From DUSC01 sp964371125 (GTDB taxonomy: Bacteria > Pseudomonadota > Alphaproteobacteria > Rhizobiales > Rhizobiaceae): a stretch of 8,570 bases of DNA. The stretch spans positions 1 to 8,570 of the forward strand of contig CAYJMY010000202.1 in assembly GCA_964371125.1 (NCBI GenBank). The letters run 5' to 3'. Below are positions 8,192 to 8,570 of this stretch, one piece after another. Within the stretch, counting starts at the first letter, position 1, and each line of letters starts with the position of its first letter. The translations under genes and the position numbers were made by a program. A model generated the notes under the pieces. The model saw only the letters and a program-made list of their open reading frames with translations. It ran no database searches and was not told the DNA's origin.

Positions 8192-8199
8192 TAGCGAAC

Positions 8200-8570
<371 letters not shown>

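Larger units (their letters stand above)
7953..8199. other. Intergenic region between the FAD oxidoreductase and mrp
   Basis: 247 bases without a credible gene. It holds small inverted repeats: CCGTC-GTC-GACGG (7976-7988, 5-bp stem as a hairpin), GAGCCAT/ATGGCTC (7991-7997 and 8009-8015, 11-base loop), and CTGAC-CC-GTCAG (8082-8093). The second could help end transcription of the oxidoreductase gene, but no U-run follows. A 63-codon reading (7949-8140) overlaps the upstream stop and has no protein character. The mrp promoter region occupies the right end. Confidence 0.5.

Overview
The window is high-GC DNA that reads like the chromosome of an alphaproteobacterium, most likely a Hyphomicrobiales member near Mesorhizobium/Phyllobacteriaceae. 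That placement is inferred from protein style only (rhizobial-type Mrp N-terminus, FdsGBA set, LysR proteins, small DUF4287 protein); no marker gene is present. The window has no RNA genes, CRISPR array, insertion sequence or prophage, and no gap between genes exceeds 300 bases.

Left half (1-4249, minus strand): a compact operon for a soluble, NAD-dependent, molybdenum-containing formate dehydrogenase. The transcription order is fdsG (gamma, [2Fe-2S]), fdsB (beta, FMN/NAD and [4Fe-4S]), a 70-residue DUF4287 protein, and fdsA (alpha, Mo-bisMGD catalytic subunit, cut by the window edge after 664 codons). The genes overlap or nearly touch (ATGA, TGATG, 10-nt gap), so they are probably translationally coupled. 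Formate would be oxidised at the FdsA molybdenum centre, and electrons would pass through Fe-S clusters to FMN in FdsB and on to NAD+. The usual downstream fdsC/fdsD genes would lie beyond position 1. The DUF4287 gene between fdsB and fdsA is the least expected part of the operon.

Control region (4250-4387) and lysR (4388-5287, minus): a LysR-type regulator lies directly upstream in the same direction as fds. Between them is a perfect 11-bp inverted repeat with a T-N11-A core, placed about 55-65 bp upstream of the predicted fdsG transcription start, as expected for a LysR operator. This is a plausible FdsR-like system.

Right half: a small cupin gene (5382-5789, minus) is divergent from a second LysR regulator (5896-6789, plus). 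The latter is followed by a DAO-family FAD-dependent oxidoreductase (6831-7952, plus). A 247-base gap with small inverted repeats follows, then the 5' part of an Mrp/ApbC Fe-S cluster carrier (from 8200). The last ~100 bases collapse into near-pure C and are probably a sequence artefact.

Overall this is a mostly ordinary metabolic region. The points worth checking are the DUF4287 insertion, the fds operator, the FAD-binding substitution and the poly-C end. I found no clear sign of a wholly new system.
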